Source: G963667675 sp965249215 (GTDB lineage Bacteria; Chloroflexota; Dehalococcoidia; Lucifugimonadales; UBA3495). Taken from it: DNA of 64,000 nucleotides. Below, in pieces: positions 33,285 through 41,232 of this stretch (position 1 is the first letter of the stretch; each line of letters starts with the position of its first letter). The notes beneath the pieces were generated by a model. It saw only the letters and a program-made list of their open reading frames with translations. It ran no database searches and was not told the origin of the DNA. The position numbers and the translations under genes are program-made. The stretch is from assembly GCA_965249215.1 (NCBI GenBank), contig CBDFLN010000002.1, positions 1,178,001 through 1,242,000 on the forward strand, in the 5' to 3' direction.

Positions 33285-34499
33285 CTATCCAATGCTGACC
33301 TTGCCGTACTCCCCGTCATATCCGGGCTCTATCGTCACGTTACCCGTCTTCGCCTCCACTACCGCCTGGGCCAGGGGCTCCCCCGCCACCCGGGACAAGT
33401 CGTCAACCTCAGCCGACATCAACACCTCCATCTCGCTACCAAACTCTTCAGTCAGCCGCAGGTATTCGGCCTGCACTCTCTTGGAGCCAGGCCCCGCGCC
33501 CAGCACTTCGGCGATTATCTCCACCAGGGGAATCAAGCGGATGAACGGCGGCCGCCGCTGGTCCCGCCGCCGCACGAACCCATCCGCTCCGCCAGTCTCC
33601 GGCGCCGGACCGTCGGACATACTCAGCATGCGTTGCAGCACCCCCACCGTCACAGGCCGGCCGCACTTGGGGCACCCGGGACCGGACTTGGCCGTTTCAT
33701 CGGGGCTCTGACGGACCCCGCATTTGCGGTGGCCCGTGTAGTGATATTTCCCCTCCTCAGGGTAGAACTCCACCGTGTACGCAATCGCCTGCCGGGCCAA
33801 TGATTCGGCCAGTCCCAGGTAGCTCAACTCCCCCTGGAACACCGTTAGCTCGCGGCCCAACTTGGGCGGCGAGTGAGCATCGGAAAATGACACTATGGAC
33901 TTGTCTTCCAACCACGGGACCCGCCAGTTCATGGCTGGGTCGCTGGACAACCCGGTCTCGACGGCATTGATGTGGCATGACATGTCCTGGAAGCATTCTT
34001 CCAGGTCGCTGAACCCCGTCTTCGAGCCAAACGCACCGTACCACGGGGTCCAAACGTGGGCCGGAATGACCATGCAATCCGGGTTAACGTCCAGGGCCAA
34101 GGCCGTTAAGTCGCGCGCCGACATACCCAGGGTAGGCCGTCCGTCCGACTCCAGGTTGTTCTTCAGGCCGGCCAGCGCCCGGATAATCCGGTCTACCGTG
34201 TGAAAGTCCGGCGCCAGCAGCAGCAGGTGCACCCTGCGGACGCTTCCCCCCTGGGAATAAACGCAACTCACCTCCGTCCCCAGGACGAAGCGAACGTCGT
34301 CGTAGACGTAGAATCCCTGCCCGTCCGGCTCGAGCTTTCGGCCCAACTCATTTCGCCAGGCCGGATGGGTGAAATCGCCGCTGGCCAGGAGTTGGATGCC
34401 TTTTATCCTGGCCCAGGACGCAAGGTTCTCCAGGGTCGAGTTCTTGCTGCAGGCGTAGGCAAATGGGGAATGTAGGTGGAGGTCGGCGGCGTAAGGCAT
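33285..34499 (-). CDS. endonuclease Q-like PHP-domain DNA repair nuclease
   Basis: A 404 aa PHP-type metal nuclease closely matching EndoQ, which nicks DNA 5' of deaminated bases (hypoxanthine, uracil, xanthine) and abasic sites. Matching blocks in order: YAADLHLHSPFAYA, LLASGDFTHPAW, LGTEVSCVYSQGG, SDGRPTLGM, VIPAHVWTPWYGAFGSKTGF, NAVETGLSSDPAMNWRVP, SFSDAHSPPKLGRE, VEFYPEEGKYHYTGHRKCG and a CPKCGRPVTVGV zinc-ribbon-like piece. EndoQ is best known from archaea and is patchy in bacteria. The residue order and zinc pair are intact, so activity is expected. It converges with the lipoprotein gene. Confidence 0.88.
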   Translation of the reverse strand: MPYAADLHLHSPFAYACSKNSTLENLASWARIKGIQLLASGDFTHPAWRNELGRKLEPDGQGFYVYDDVRFVLGTEVSCVYSQGGSVRRVHLLLLAPDFHTVDRIIRALAGLKNNLESDGRPTLGMSARDLTALALDVNPDCMVIPAHVWTPWYGAFGSKTGFSDLEECFQDMSCHINAVETGLSSDPAMNWRVPWLEDKSIVSFSDAHSPPKLGRELTVFQGELSYLGLAESLARQAIAYTVEFYPEEGKYHYTGHRKCGVRQSPDETAKSGPGCPKCGRPVTVGVLQRMLSMSDGPAPETGGADGFVRRRDQRRPPFIRLIPLVEIIAEVLGAGPGSKRVQAEYLRLTEEFGSEMEVLMSAEVDDLSRVAGEPLAQAVVEAKTGNVTIEPGYDGEYGKVSIG

Positions 34500-34587
34500 G
34501 GCGGAAGTCTAGCACACCGTGATTTGCCGGAGCCGTCTCGAATTACCTGGAAATTACTGGCCGGTCGCCGTATTTGAAGCCAGCATC

Positions 34588-34616
34588 TTGACTGGTTGCC
34601 CGGCCAGAATTATTCT
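34588..34616 (+). promoter_or_regulatory. predicted sigma70-type promoter of groEL
   Basis: TTGACT (34588-34593) and TATTCT (34611-34616) are separated by exactly 17 bp. Initiation would fall near 34623, leaving a leader of about 140 bases before groEL. Confidence 0.6.
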
Positions 34617-34633
34617 CTAACTGGTAGAATAAT
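34609..34633. promoter_or_regulatory. operator-like inverted repeat over the groEL -10 region
   Basis: ATTATTCT at 34609-34616 and AGAATAAT at 34626-34633 are perfect complements separated by 9 bp. The left arm contains the -10 box, and the right arm covers the likely start point. The geometry equals that of CIRCE (HrcA operator, 9 bp arms, 9 bp spacer) but the sequence is different, so another or a diverged heat-shock repressor may bind. Confidence 0.55.
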
Positions 34634-34763
34634 ACGCGGCCGAAGCCTGGGACGGCTTTGACGCCGCAGGCCCGCCAACTGCCTATGCATGTACTAAAGG
34701 GCAGGAGACGGCCGTAGTTTCTCGGTAGAACAAATATTTCTTAACCTCGGAAGGAGCTAGAGC

Positions 34764-36368
34764 ATGCCTGCAAAAGAGATAGCAACGGAGGGAACGGCCC
34801 AGGCGGCGCTGTTGAGGGGTGTCGACATCGTCGCCAACACGGTCCGCCTTACCCTGGGCCCCAAGGGTCAGAACGTCATCTTGGAGAGAAAGTGGGGGGC
34901 GCCGGTGGTCACCAACGACGGCGCTTCGATCGTCAAAGAAATGGACCTGGCCAACTCTTTCGAAAACATGGGCGCCCAGTTGATCAAGGAGGCGGCCTCC
35001 AAGACCAACGAGACCGCCGGAGACGGCACCACCACCGCCACTGTGCTGGCCCAGGTCATGGTGCATGAGGGGATGAAAAACGTCGCCGCCGGCGCCGACC
35101 CCATGGCCATCAAGCGGGGCCTCGACAAGTGCGCTGCAGCAGTGGTGAAGCAACTGCAAAGCAATGCCGTCGAAGTCAAAGGCCGCGACCAGCTAACCCA
35201 GGTCGCATCCATATCCGCCAACAATACCGAAGTCGGCGAACTCTTGGGGGGTATGTTGGACAAGGTCGGCCCCGAGGGCGTCATCACCATCGAGGAAGGA
35301 AAGGGCTTAGATTCCGAAACCGAATACGTCGAGGGGATGAATTTCGAACGCGGCTACATCAGCCCCCACTTCGTAACCGACCGCCAACGGATGGAAGCCC
35401 ACCTGGAGAATCCCTACATCTTGATTACCGACAAGAAACTCTCCGCGGTGGCCGAGTTGGTCCCCCTCTTGGAGCAAGTGCTGCCCCTGTCCAGGCCCCT
35501 TGTCGTCGTCGCAGAGGACGTGGAAGGCGAGGCACTGGCCGTATTGGTGGTGAACAAGCTCCGCGGCGCTCTCAACTGCCTGGCCGTCAAGGCCCCGGGA
35601 TTCGGAGACCGCCGCAAGGCCATGTTGGAGGATATTGCCATCCTCACCGGCGCCCAGGTTATCTCAGAAGACCAGGGCCGCAAGCTCGACTCCGCAACGA
35701 TCGAAGACCTTGGTCAAGCCCGGCGCGTGGAAACCACAAAGGACAAGACCGTCATCGTCGAAGGCAGAGGCTCCTCGGATATGATTAAAGCCAGGGAGGA
35801 ACAGCTCAAGGTCCTTGCAGAGGAAACAACCTCTGAGTACGACAAGGAGCGGCTTCAGGAACGCCTGGCCAAGCTGTCAGGGGGAGTGGCCGTAATCAAG
35901 GTCGGAGCGCCCACCGAGCCGGAGCTTAAGGAACTGAAGCAGCGGGTGCAGGACGCCCTCTCCGCCACTAGGGCCGCTGCCGAAGAAGGGGTGGTCCCCG
36001 GCGGTGGGGTCGCCTACATACGCGCTATGTCCGCCCTGGACAATCTTGAGCTCAGGGCCGACGAAGCGGTCGCCAAGTCCATTGTCAGGTCGGCGTTGCA
36101 AGAACCGTTGCGCATCATCGGCGCCAACGCCGGACAATACGGTTCGGTTGTGGTGGACCGGGTACAAAAGAACCCCGACGCCAATTTCGGCTATGACGCC
36201 GGCAGCAACGAGTTCTGCGATTTGATGGACAGGGGCATCATGGATCCCGCAAAAGTCTCGCGGAAGGCTCTCGAGAACGCCGCCAGCGTCGCGGGCATGA
36301 TACTCACCACCGAGTCCCTCATCACCCAGGCCGAGGCGCCCGAGCCGGAGCACGGCCACACCCATTAA
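34764..36368 (+). CDS. groEL: 60 kDa chaperonin GroEL
   Basis: A 534 aa ATP-driven folding chamber subunit. It starts MPAKEIATEGTAQAALLRGV and has the ATP-binding LGPKGQNVILE, the hydrolysis motif AGDGTTTATVLAQ, the apical-domain MNFERGYISPHFV and the closing EEGVVPGGGVAY. The C-terminus is His-rich (EHGHTH) instead of the Gly-Gly-Met repeats of typical GroEL. Start ATG follows GGAAGGAG. groES is not directly upstream, where it usually sits, so it must lie elsewhere. Promoter and operator are described separately; a strong hairpin follows the gene. Confidence 0.97.
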   Translation: MPAKEIATEGTAQAALLRGVDIVANTVRLTLGPKGQNVILERKWGAPVVTNDGASIVKEMDLANSFENMGAQLIKEAASKTNETAGDGTTTATVLAQVMVHEGMKNVAAGADPMAIKRGLDKCAAAVVKQLQSNAVEVKGRDQLTQVASISANNTEVGELLGGMLDKVGPEGVITIEEGKGLDSETEYVEGMNFERGYISPHFVTDRQRMEAHLENPYILITDKKLSAVAELVPLLEQVLPLSRPLVVVAEDVEGEALAVLVVNKLRGALNCLAVKAPGFGDRRKAMLEDIAILTGAQVISEDQGRKLDSATIEDLGQARRVETTKDKTVIVEGRGSSDMIKAREEQLKVLAEETTSEYDKERLQERLAKLSGGVAVIKVGAPTEPELKELKQRVQDALSATRAAAEEGVVPGGGVAYIRAMSALDNLELRADEAVAKSIVRSALQEPLRIIGANAGQYGSVVVDRVQKNPDANFGYDAGSNEFCDLMDRGIMDPAKVSRKALENAASVAGMILTTESLITQAEAPEPEHGHTH

Positions 36369-36396
36369 AGGGCTCGCAACCTGCAAAATCTTGATT

Positions 36397-36424
36397 CCGG
36401 GGGCCGCCTAACGACGGCCCCCGG
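36397..36424. terminator. transcription terminator-like hairpin after groEL
   Basis: A perfect 10 bp stem CCGGGGGCCG / CGGCCCCCGG with an 8 base loop, 28 bases after the groEL stop. The downstream tract is AT-rich (ATATTAT) rather than a pure U-run, so it may be a weak or Rho-assisted terminator working in either direction. Confidence 0.65.
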
Positions 36425-36464
36425 ATATTATGGGCGTTGGGCCCCAACAATCCCTGTAAAGGTC

Positions 36465-36484
36465 GCTCCGGGCTTCCCCGGAGC
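36465..36484. terminator. terminator-like hairpin after cupin gene
   Basis: An 8 bp stem GCTCCGGG / CCCGGAGC around a 4 base CTTC loop, ending one base before the cupin stop codon on the minus strand. No T-run on the cupin side. It probably separates the convergent groEL and cupin transcripts. Confidence 0.5.
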
Positions 36485-36847
36485 CTACTCAGTGACGCCG
36501 ACGACGGAAAGGTGCGACATGGTGGAGTCTTTCGTGGCGCCATGCCAGTGGTTCTCGCCCGGCAGTATCTGCACCACGTCGCCCACCGCTACTTCGACCT
36601 CCTCGGCCTCGTTCGCGACGATTCCGTTGCCGGCGGTGATGACCAATATCTGGTCGCTGTCATGAGTGTGCCACCCTGTGCTGGCGCCCTTTCCAAAGGT
36701 GACGACAAAGGCGCGAACCCACTTGCTGTCCCCCGCCGACAACATCGGTTGAGTGGTGCGGCTCACATCTCCTCCGGTCCAGCCTGGGACCGGGGTCGCG
36801 GTAGCCATTGGAATATCCTCAATCTGGGATATCCTGAACCGTTGCAT
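36485..36847 (-). CDS. small cupin-domain protein
   Basis: A 120 aa single-domain cupin. The two cupin motifs are clear: GWHTHDSDQILVITAGNGIV (His-x-His and a Gln in the metal position) and GDVVQILPGENHWHGA (second metal His). Such proteins bind a metal and act as dioxygenases, isomerases or sensors; the substrate cannot be told. The start at 36847 sits close behind GGAGGGAGC. It is the last gene of the minus-strand group selA-hydrolase-cupin, but a 68 bp gap leaves open whether it shares their transcript. Confidence 0.85.
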   Translation of the reverse strand: MQRFRISQIEDIPMATATPVPGWTGGDVSRTTQPMLSAGDSKWVRAFVVTFGKGASTGWHTHDSDQILVITAGNGIVANEAEEVEVAVGDVVQILPGENHWHGATKDSTMSHLSVVGVTE

Positions 36848-36915
36848 GCTCCCTCCACAAGTTTAGTTTTTCTGGGCTGATACTGGAACTGCAGGGGTCT
36901 CAACCTCAAGCTGGT

Positions 36916-37674
36916 CTAGGCGTACCCCAGCAGGATTTCGGCCATTTCTTTCGGCCTGTACAGCGTCACCTGGTGACACGAGTCCACGGTTATTATGTCA
37001 ACGCCGGGAATCCTCTGCGCCATGTGCTCTTGGGCGGCCTGCGGCACCACCTTACTCTTGCTCAAGACCACGTAGGTAACCGGGCAGGGCGGCGGGCCGT
37101 CGTCCAACGACAGCTTGGCGGTTATGGCCCTGGTCGGTAGAGGGCCAAAGAAGCCCAGGGACTGCACTACCTCCATGGCGTCCATGCCGTTGCACAGGAT
37201 CCGGGAGATAACCCATGGGGGCATGAGAAACTCCCGCCTCAACAGCCTGCTTACGACCGCCAAAAAACGGAACACTTTCCTGGTGGCCCAGGGCAACGCG
37301 CTTAGCATGGAGTGCTGACTGACGGGGATTATCCCGGAAATCAACACCAACCTCTTAGGCGGCTGGGGCAACTGGCTGGCCGCCTGGAGGATTAACCCTC
37401 CAGAGAATCCGTGGCCTACCAGCACCACGTCCTTGAGATTTTCCCGCTCCACGGCCCGGGTGATGGCGTGGACACACTCCTCCAGGCGGACCTCCGCGGT
37501 ATCTCCGTCGGCGTCGGCGCCGTGGCCTGGCAAGTCCAACGGGTATACCCGGCCCGCCCGGCCGGGCCTATAAAGCCGCGGCGGGTGCTCGGCGGGAGCG
37601 GTCAGATGTCCCCAAACAGCTCCCCAACTCCATGCCCCTTGTCCGGCGCCGTGCACCAGCAGATAGTCCGTCAC
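36916..37674 (-). CDS. alpha/beta hydrolase
   Basis: A 252 aa alpha/beta-hydrolase fold enzyme. Oxyanion HGAG near residue 8, nucleophile elbow GHGFSGG near 88-94 (Gly-Phe-Ser-Gly-Gly), acid region in the PVTYVVLSKSKVV strand and the catalytic His in SCHQVTLYRPKEMAE near the end. The pattern resembles the plant-type MES/hydroxynitrile lyase esterases, which also end with a conserved His after 'DSCH'-like text. Substrate unknown. It starts GTG inside the selA stop (GTGA), indicating coupled translation with selA, though no functional link to selenium is known. Confidence 0.8.
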   Translation of the reverse strand: MTDYLLVHGAGQGAWSWGAVWGHLTAPAEHPPRLYRPGRAGRVYPLDLPGHGADADGDTAEVRLEECVHAITRAVERENLKDVVLVGHGFSGGLILQAASQLPQPPKRLVLISGIIPVSQHSMLSALPWATRKVFRFLAVVSRLLRREFLMPPWVISRILCNGMDAMEVVQSLGFFGPLPTRAITAKLSLDDGPPPCPVTYVVLSKSKVVPQAAQEHMAQRIPGVDIITVDSCHQVTLYRPKEMAEILLGYA

Positions 37675-39044
37675 TTTCCCTCCAACGCCGTTTGGAGAGC
37701 CCCAAGCATCGCTTCTTCGTCTTCCAGCAGCACCGTCCTGGGGTCCAGCATCACCCGGTCGTCCTCAATCCGGGCCACAACCGGGGGGTCCGCTTGACGC
37801 AATCTCGCCGCAAGCTCTTCCGGCCTTTGCCTGCCCTCGCCGCAGGCCGCGGCCAGCGCCCAAGTCGGCAGCGTTTCGCCTGGGAGGCTTCCCCCTCCCA
37901 CCGCCGAACGCGACCGCTTTACCTCGATAGTGGCATGTTGTCCCAACCGTTCCCGCCACCGTCGGGCCCTGTCTTTAATGGATTCCTCGGACGCGCTAAT
38001 CATGCGCCACACGGGAATTTCCGACTCCGCTTCTTCTCTCAAATAGTGCAACAACGTGGCAGTCAAAGCCGCCAGGCTGAGTTTATCGATTCTCACCGCC
38101 CTGGCCAGGGGATGGCGCTCCAGCTTGGCAACCAGTTCCCTTTTCCCAACTACTATGCCCGCCTGGGGCCCGCCCAGCAACTTGTCGCCGGAAAAGAAGA
38201 CCAGGTCCGCCCCGCCCGCGACGCTTTCTTGGGGCATTGGTTCGTGGGCCAGGCCGTACCGCTGCGTAGGCAACAGGCAGCCGCTGCCCACGTCGTGCAG
38301 CACAAGAACTCCTCGCCTGTGTCCCAGTTCCACCAACTTAGGGACCTCTACCGATGCAGTGAAGCCTTCCACCCGAAAGTTGCTGGCGTGAACCTTGAGC
38401 AGGGCCGCAGTGTTCTCCGTGATGGCCCGTTCGTAGTCCTCGATGTAAGTCCGGTTGGTGGTCCCGACATCCACCAGGGCTGCTCCGCTTTGCCGGAGTA
38501 CGTCGGGCACCCGGAACCCGCCGCCAATCTCCACCGCTTCTCCCCTGGACACCACAACCTCCCCGCCGGGAGCCAACGCCGACAGTCCCAGCAGCAGCGC
38601 CGAAGCATTGTTATTTACCGCCAGGGCCGCCTCGGCCCCCGTTAGCTGCTTCAATAGCGACTGCAGATGCGCCTGCCGGGAGCCGCGCCTGCCGTTTCCC
38701 AGGTCCAGCTCCAGGTTGCTGTAACCGCCGGCGGCCATGGCCATTGCGTCGCAGGCGGCGCGGCTCAGGGGGGCCCTGCCTAGATTGGTGTGAATGATCA
38801 CCCCGGTGGCGTTGATCACGCCACGCGGCTCCACACGGGCCGCCGACCTCACCTGCTGGCAAACGGACTTGGCCACTTCCGTGACCGATGGAACGCCCTG
38901 TCCCCGGCGCACCCTGCTCCTGGCTTGGTCCAACTCCTGACGGACCAGGCCGACAACCCATTCACGGCTGTAAGCGCCCGCCAATGCGGCCACGGGCTCG
39001 GCGCCCATGACGCTGTCTACGCTGGGAAGGTCTCGTAACTGCAT
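37671..39044 (-). CDS. selA: L-seryl-tRNA(Sec) selenium transferase
   Basis: A 457 aa PLP enzyme that converts seryl-tRNA(Sec) to selenocysteyl-tRNA(Sec) using selenophosphate. Family blocks: NATGVIIHTNLGRAPLS, YSNLELDLGNGRRGSRQAHL, NNNASALLLGLSALAPG, VSRGEAVEIGGGFRVPDV, VDVGTTNRTYIEDYE, VHASNFRVEGF, HDVGSG and the Schiff-base Lys in FFSGDKLLGGPQAGI. Full length. Its presence implies that the host makes selenoproteins; selB, selD and tRNA-Sec are not in this window. It overlaps the downstream hydrolase by 4 bp and is divergent from an ECF sigma gene. Confidence 0.95.
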   Translation of the reverse strand: MQLRDLPSVDSVMGAEPVAALAGAYSREWVVGLVRQELDQARSRVRRGQGVPSVTEVAKSVCQQVRSAARVEPRGVINATGVIIHTNLGRAPLSRAACDAMAMAAGGYSNLELDLGNGRRGSRQAHLQSLLKQLTGAEAALAVNNNASALLLGLSALAPGGEVVVSRGEAVEIGGGFRVPDVLRQSGAALVDVGTTNRTYIEDYERAITENTAALLKVHASNFRVEGFTASVEVPKLVELGHRRGVLVLHDVGSGCLLPTQRYGLAHEPMPQESVAGGADLVFFSGDKLLGGPQAGIVVGKRELVAKLERHPLARAVRIDKLSLAALTATLLHYLREEAESEIPVWRMISASEESIKDRARRWRERLGQHATIEVKRSRSAVGGGSLPGETLPTWALAAACGEGRQRPEELAARLRQADPPVVARIEDDRVMLDPRTVLLEDEEAMLGALQTALEGK

Positions 39045-39219
39045 GTGTTGTTCGCGCTTCCGACCAGGGGGACGCTGGCAAGGCTATATTTTAACACGCC
39101 TGCTTCTTCTATTTTCGTGGCAAATACCATATCCTGACAACGTAGCTCCCTTACTTCGGCCGCCGGCATTCTATGGTTATTTACAATCTCAAACATCAAC
39201 CCTCCGTTGCTTCCAGCTA

Positions 39220-39855
39220 ATGGCCCGCGCTGCTGGGGCATTCGACTGCATCGGCCACCCGCCCCTCCCGGTACAGGACCGGTCAGGCAGCGCCAGTTGC
39301 TACAATTGCATCATCGAGGGTTTACAGTCCCGAATCTACAATCTGGCCGGCCGGATGCTGGGCGATTGGGCTCTAGCCGAAGATGCAGTCCAGGAAAGTC
39401 TGCTCTCCGGTTACCGGGCGTTTGGCCAATTCCGCGGCGACAACCTGCAAGCCTGGCTTACAAGAATCGTTGCCAACACCTGCCGCGACATGATGCGCGC
39501 CCGGCGGGCCCGCCCTGCCGCCCCCCTTGATCCATTGCCCTCCAGCCCGGGCCAGCAAGACCCGGTTCCCAGCGCGGTCGACCTCCCGTCGACCCTGGAA
39601 TCGCCGGAAGAGTACGCCGAACGCCGGGAATTGAACCGGGCAATCCAGGCGTCTTTCGATTCTCTTGCGGAAGAACGCCGCCTTGCCGTTCTGCTGGTCG
39701 ACGTCCAGGGGCTGAGCTACGAGGAAGCCGCCCAGGTTATCAAGTGCTCCCTTGGCACCGTAAAGTCCCGAGTAAGCCGCGGGCGCAGGGACCTACGCGA
39801 CTCTTTGCAAAAGTCTGGGGAACTATTGCCCAGCCGGTTCCGTCATGATTCGTAA
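39220..39855 (+). CDS. ECF-type RNA polymerase sigma factor
   Basis: A 211 aa group 4 sigma factor. Region 2: SRIYNLAGRMLGDWALAEDAVQ...SGYRAFGQFRG...AWLTRIVANTCRDMMRAR. A Pro/Ser-rich linker follows. Region 4: SFDSLAEERRLAVLLVDVQGLSYEEAAQVIKCSLGTVKSRVSRGRRDLR, the helix-turn-helix that reads the -35 element. No good ribosome binding site precedes ATG 39220, so the exact start is uncertain. The 3' end overlaps the next gene, a membrane anti-sigma factor, by 11 bp, the usual arrangement for a sigma released by an envelope signal. Confidence 0.88.
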   Translation: MARAAGAFDCIGHPPLPVQDRSGSASCYNCIIEGLQSRIYNLAGRMLGDWALAEDAVQESLLSGYRAFGQFRGDNLQAWLTRIVANTCRDMMRARRARPAAPLDPLPSSPGQQDPVPSAVDLPSTLESPEEYAERRELNRAIQASFDSLAEERRLAVLLVDVQGLSYEEAAQVIKCSLGTVKSRVSRGRRDLRDSLQKSGELLPSRFRHDS

Positions 39856-41080
39856 AGTCATGTGGTCCATCATAGGCAGACACCGGCACCTTAGCGCCGA
39901 AACGCTGAGCGAGTACCTGGAAGGCCGCATCCAAGGGTCGTCCCTGGCCCGCTTGGAGCGGTCGTTGGCGGATTGCAGCGTATGCAGAGAGGACCTGGAA
40001 TCGCTGCGGGCAACCGTGGCCCTCCTCAGCCAGTTACCTGCCGAAACCCCGGCGCGCAGCTTTGTCATGGCTACTCCTCCGCCACTGCCGGCGCAGCCCC
40101 GTCCGTCCCCGCTGGCCAGGGCCTCGATGTGGGCCTACGCCGGGGCGGCGTCGGTCGCGGCCATCCTGTTGACGGTGCTGGTCACCGCCGACGCCACCGG
40201 CATCTTGGCCCCGGGCCAACCGGCCGCTAACGGCGAGTTCGCTGTAGCCATTGATGGTCGAGAGACAATGGCGGACGACGAGCCCGCCGAAGCCGCGGTC
40301 CTGTTGACGTCAGCCGAACCAACTCCTGCCTTTGAGACGGACGTAATGATGGATGATATGGAACCCATGGAGGCCGGCGCGACCGCCGTCGCAACGGATG
40401 CGTTCGCTATGGCAGAACCGACCGCCGCCGCCGCAACGGATGCGTCGGCTATGGCAGAACCGACCGCCGCCGCAGAGCCGGAAGCAATGGTCGATGATTC
40501 GGAGGCAATGGCGGACAGCGCGACCGCCGTCGCAGAGACTGGCGCATCGGTTGATGGTGTTGATGATGTTGATAGTATGGACGCTGTGATGGCCGACGAG
40601 TCCGGCGACCTCGTCCGGTCGCAAGCGACCCAAGAGCCGGAACCCACCCTTGAGGCGGCTCCGGAGGCGGCTTTGGAAGAGCCCGTTCCAACCGCTGTGA
40701 GCCAGGTAAGCCCCACTGATGCAGATGCCACGTCCAGCCCAGACGACGCTGCTGGTACGGCCCAACTGCCTTCCGCCGCCGTACCGGAAACCCCGGAGGC
40801 GCCGACCACGGTCGAGCAGGCTTCGCCGCCGCCGACAGCCGCCCCCGAACGGGCTACGGCTCAAGCTTCCGCAAATGAGCTGGCCCAGGGAGCGGAAATC
40901 GAAGAGCTACCGCTCCTGACAGAAGCCGCACCGGACCCGGTTTCGGAGCCGCCTGAAAGAGGGACTGCCCTATATTGGCGCTTCCTGGAAGGGATCGCCG
41001 GAGCGCTGGGCCTTGCTTTCCTCTTGGCCTTGGCCTTCAAGTGGAGGGCCTCCCGCGCTCGACGAACGAATCTTGGCTGA
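39845..41080 (+). CDS. membrane-bound anti-sigma factor with long acidic repeat region
   Basis: A 411 aa protein. Residues ~10-60 resemble the zinc-binding anti-sigma domain (LSAETLSEYLEGRIQG...LADCSVCREDL); the usual His of the HxxxCxxC motif is Ser here. A Pro-rich stretch precedes a membrane span (~98-122). The next ~250 residues are Ala/Glu/Thr/Met-rich and acidic, with a 42 bp repeat encoding ATDAFAMAEPTAAA-type units. A second span near 380-398 is followed by a basic tail (KWRASRARR). It should hold the adjacent ECF sigma factor at the membrane. Two spans make a loop outside the cell that could sense envelope stress. Confidence 0.75.
   Translation: MIRKVMWSIIGRHRHLSAETLSEYLEGRIQGSSLARLERSLADCSVCREDLESLRATVALLSQLPAETPARSFVMATPPPLPAQPRPSPLARASMWAYAGAASVAAILLTVLVTADATGILAPGQPAANGEFAVAIDGRETMADDEPAEAAVLLTSAEPTPAFETDVMMDDMEPMEAGATAVATDAFAMAEPTAAAATDASAMAEPTAAAEPEAMVDDSEAMADSATAVAETGASVDGVDDVDSMDAVMADESGDLVRSQATQEPEPTLEAAPEAALEEPVPTAVSQVSPTDADATSSPDDAAGTAQLPSAAVPETPEAPTTVEQASPPPTAAPERATAQASANELAQGAEIEELPLLTEAAPDPVSEPPERGTALYWRFLEGIAGALGLAFLLALAFKWRASRARRTNLG
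40391..40480 (+). repeat. 42 bp in-frame tandem repeat within anti-sigma gene
   Basis: A unit starting GCAACGGATGCGT at 40391 recurs at 40433, with a partial degenerate copy after it, coding for 14-residue blocks ending AMAEPTAAA. The number of units may vary between strains. Confidence 0.7.
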
Positions 41081-41232
41081 TAGTGGTCAGTCCCGGCCTA
41101 TCTCTTGCGGCAGCATTACCTAGTTGGTAAAATTAGATTATTGTTATCAGGACTTTTGATAATCCAATCACTTGGCATGGTCTCATATCAACGGGCCGCG
41201 ACAGCGCACCCTTACCAAGGCCGGGACTCAAA

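Noticed and set aside
34500..34763. Classical CIRCE operator or groES upstream of groEL
   Set aside because: No TTAGCACTC-N9-GAGTGCTAA and no ~95-codon frame; a different inverted repeat is reported instead.
34868..36386. Antisense ORFs inside groEL (140 and 169 codons)
   Set aside because: They mirror a strongly conserved gene and are expected by-products of GC-rich codon use.
41081..41232. FMN riboswitch upstream of ribD
   Set aside because: The conserved RFN opening (AGGGGTCGGGGC-like) and its paired helices were not found.
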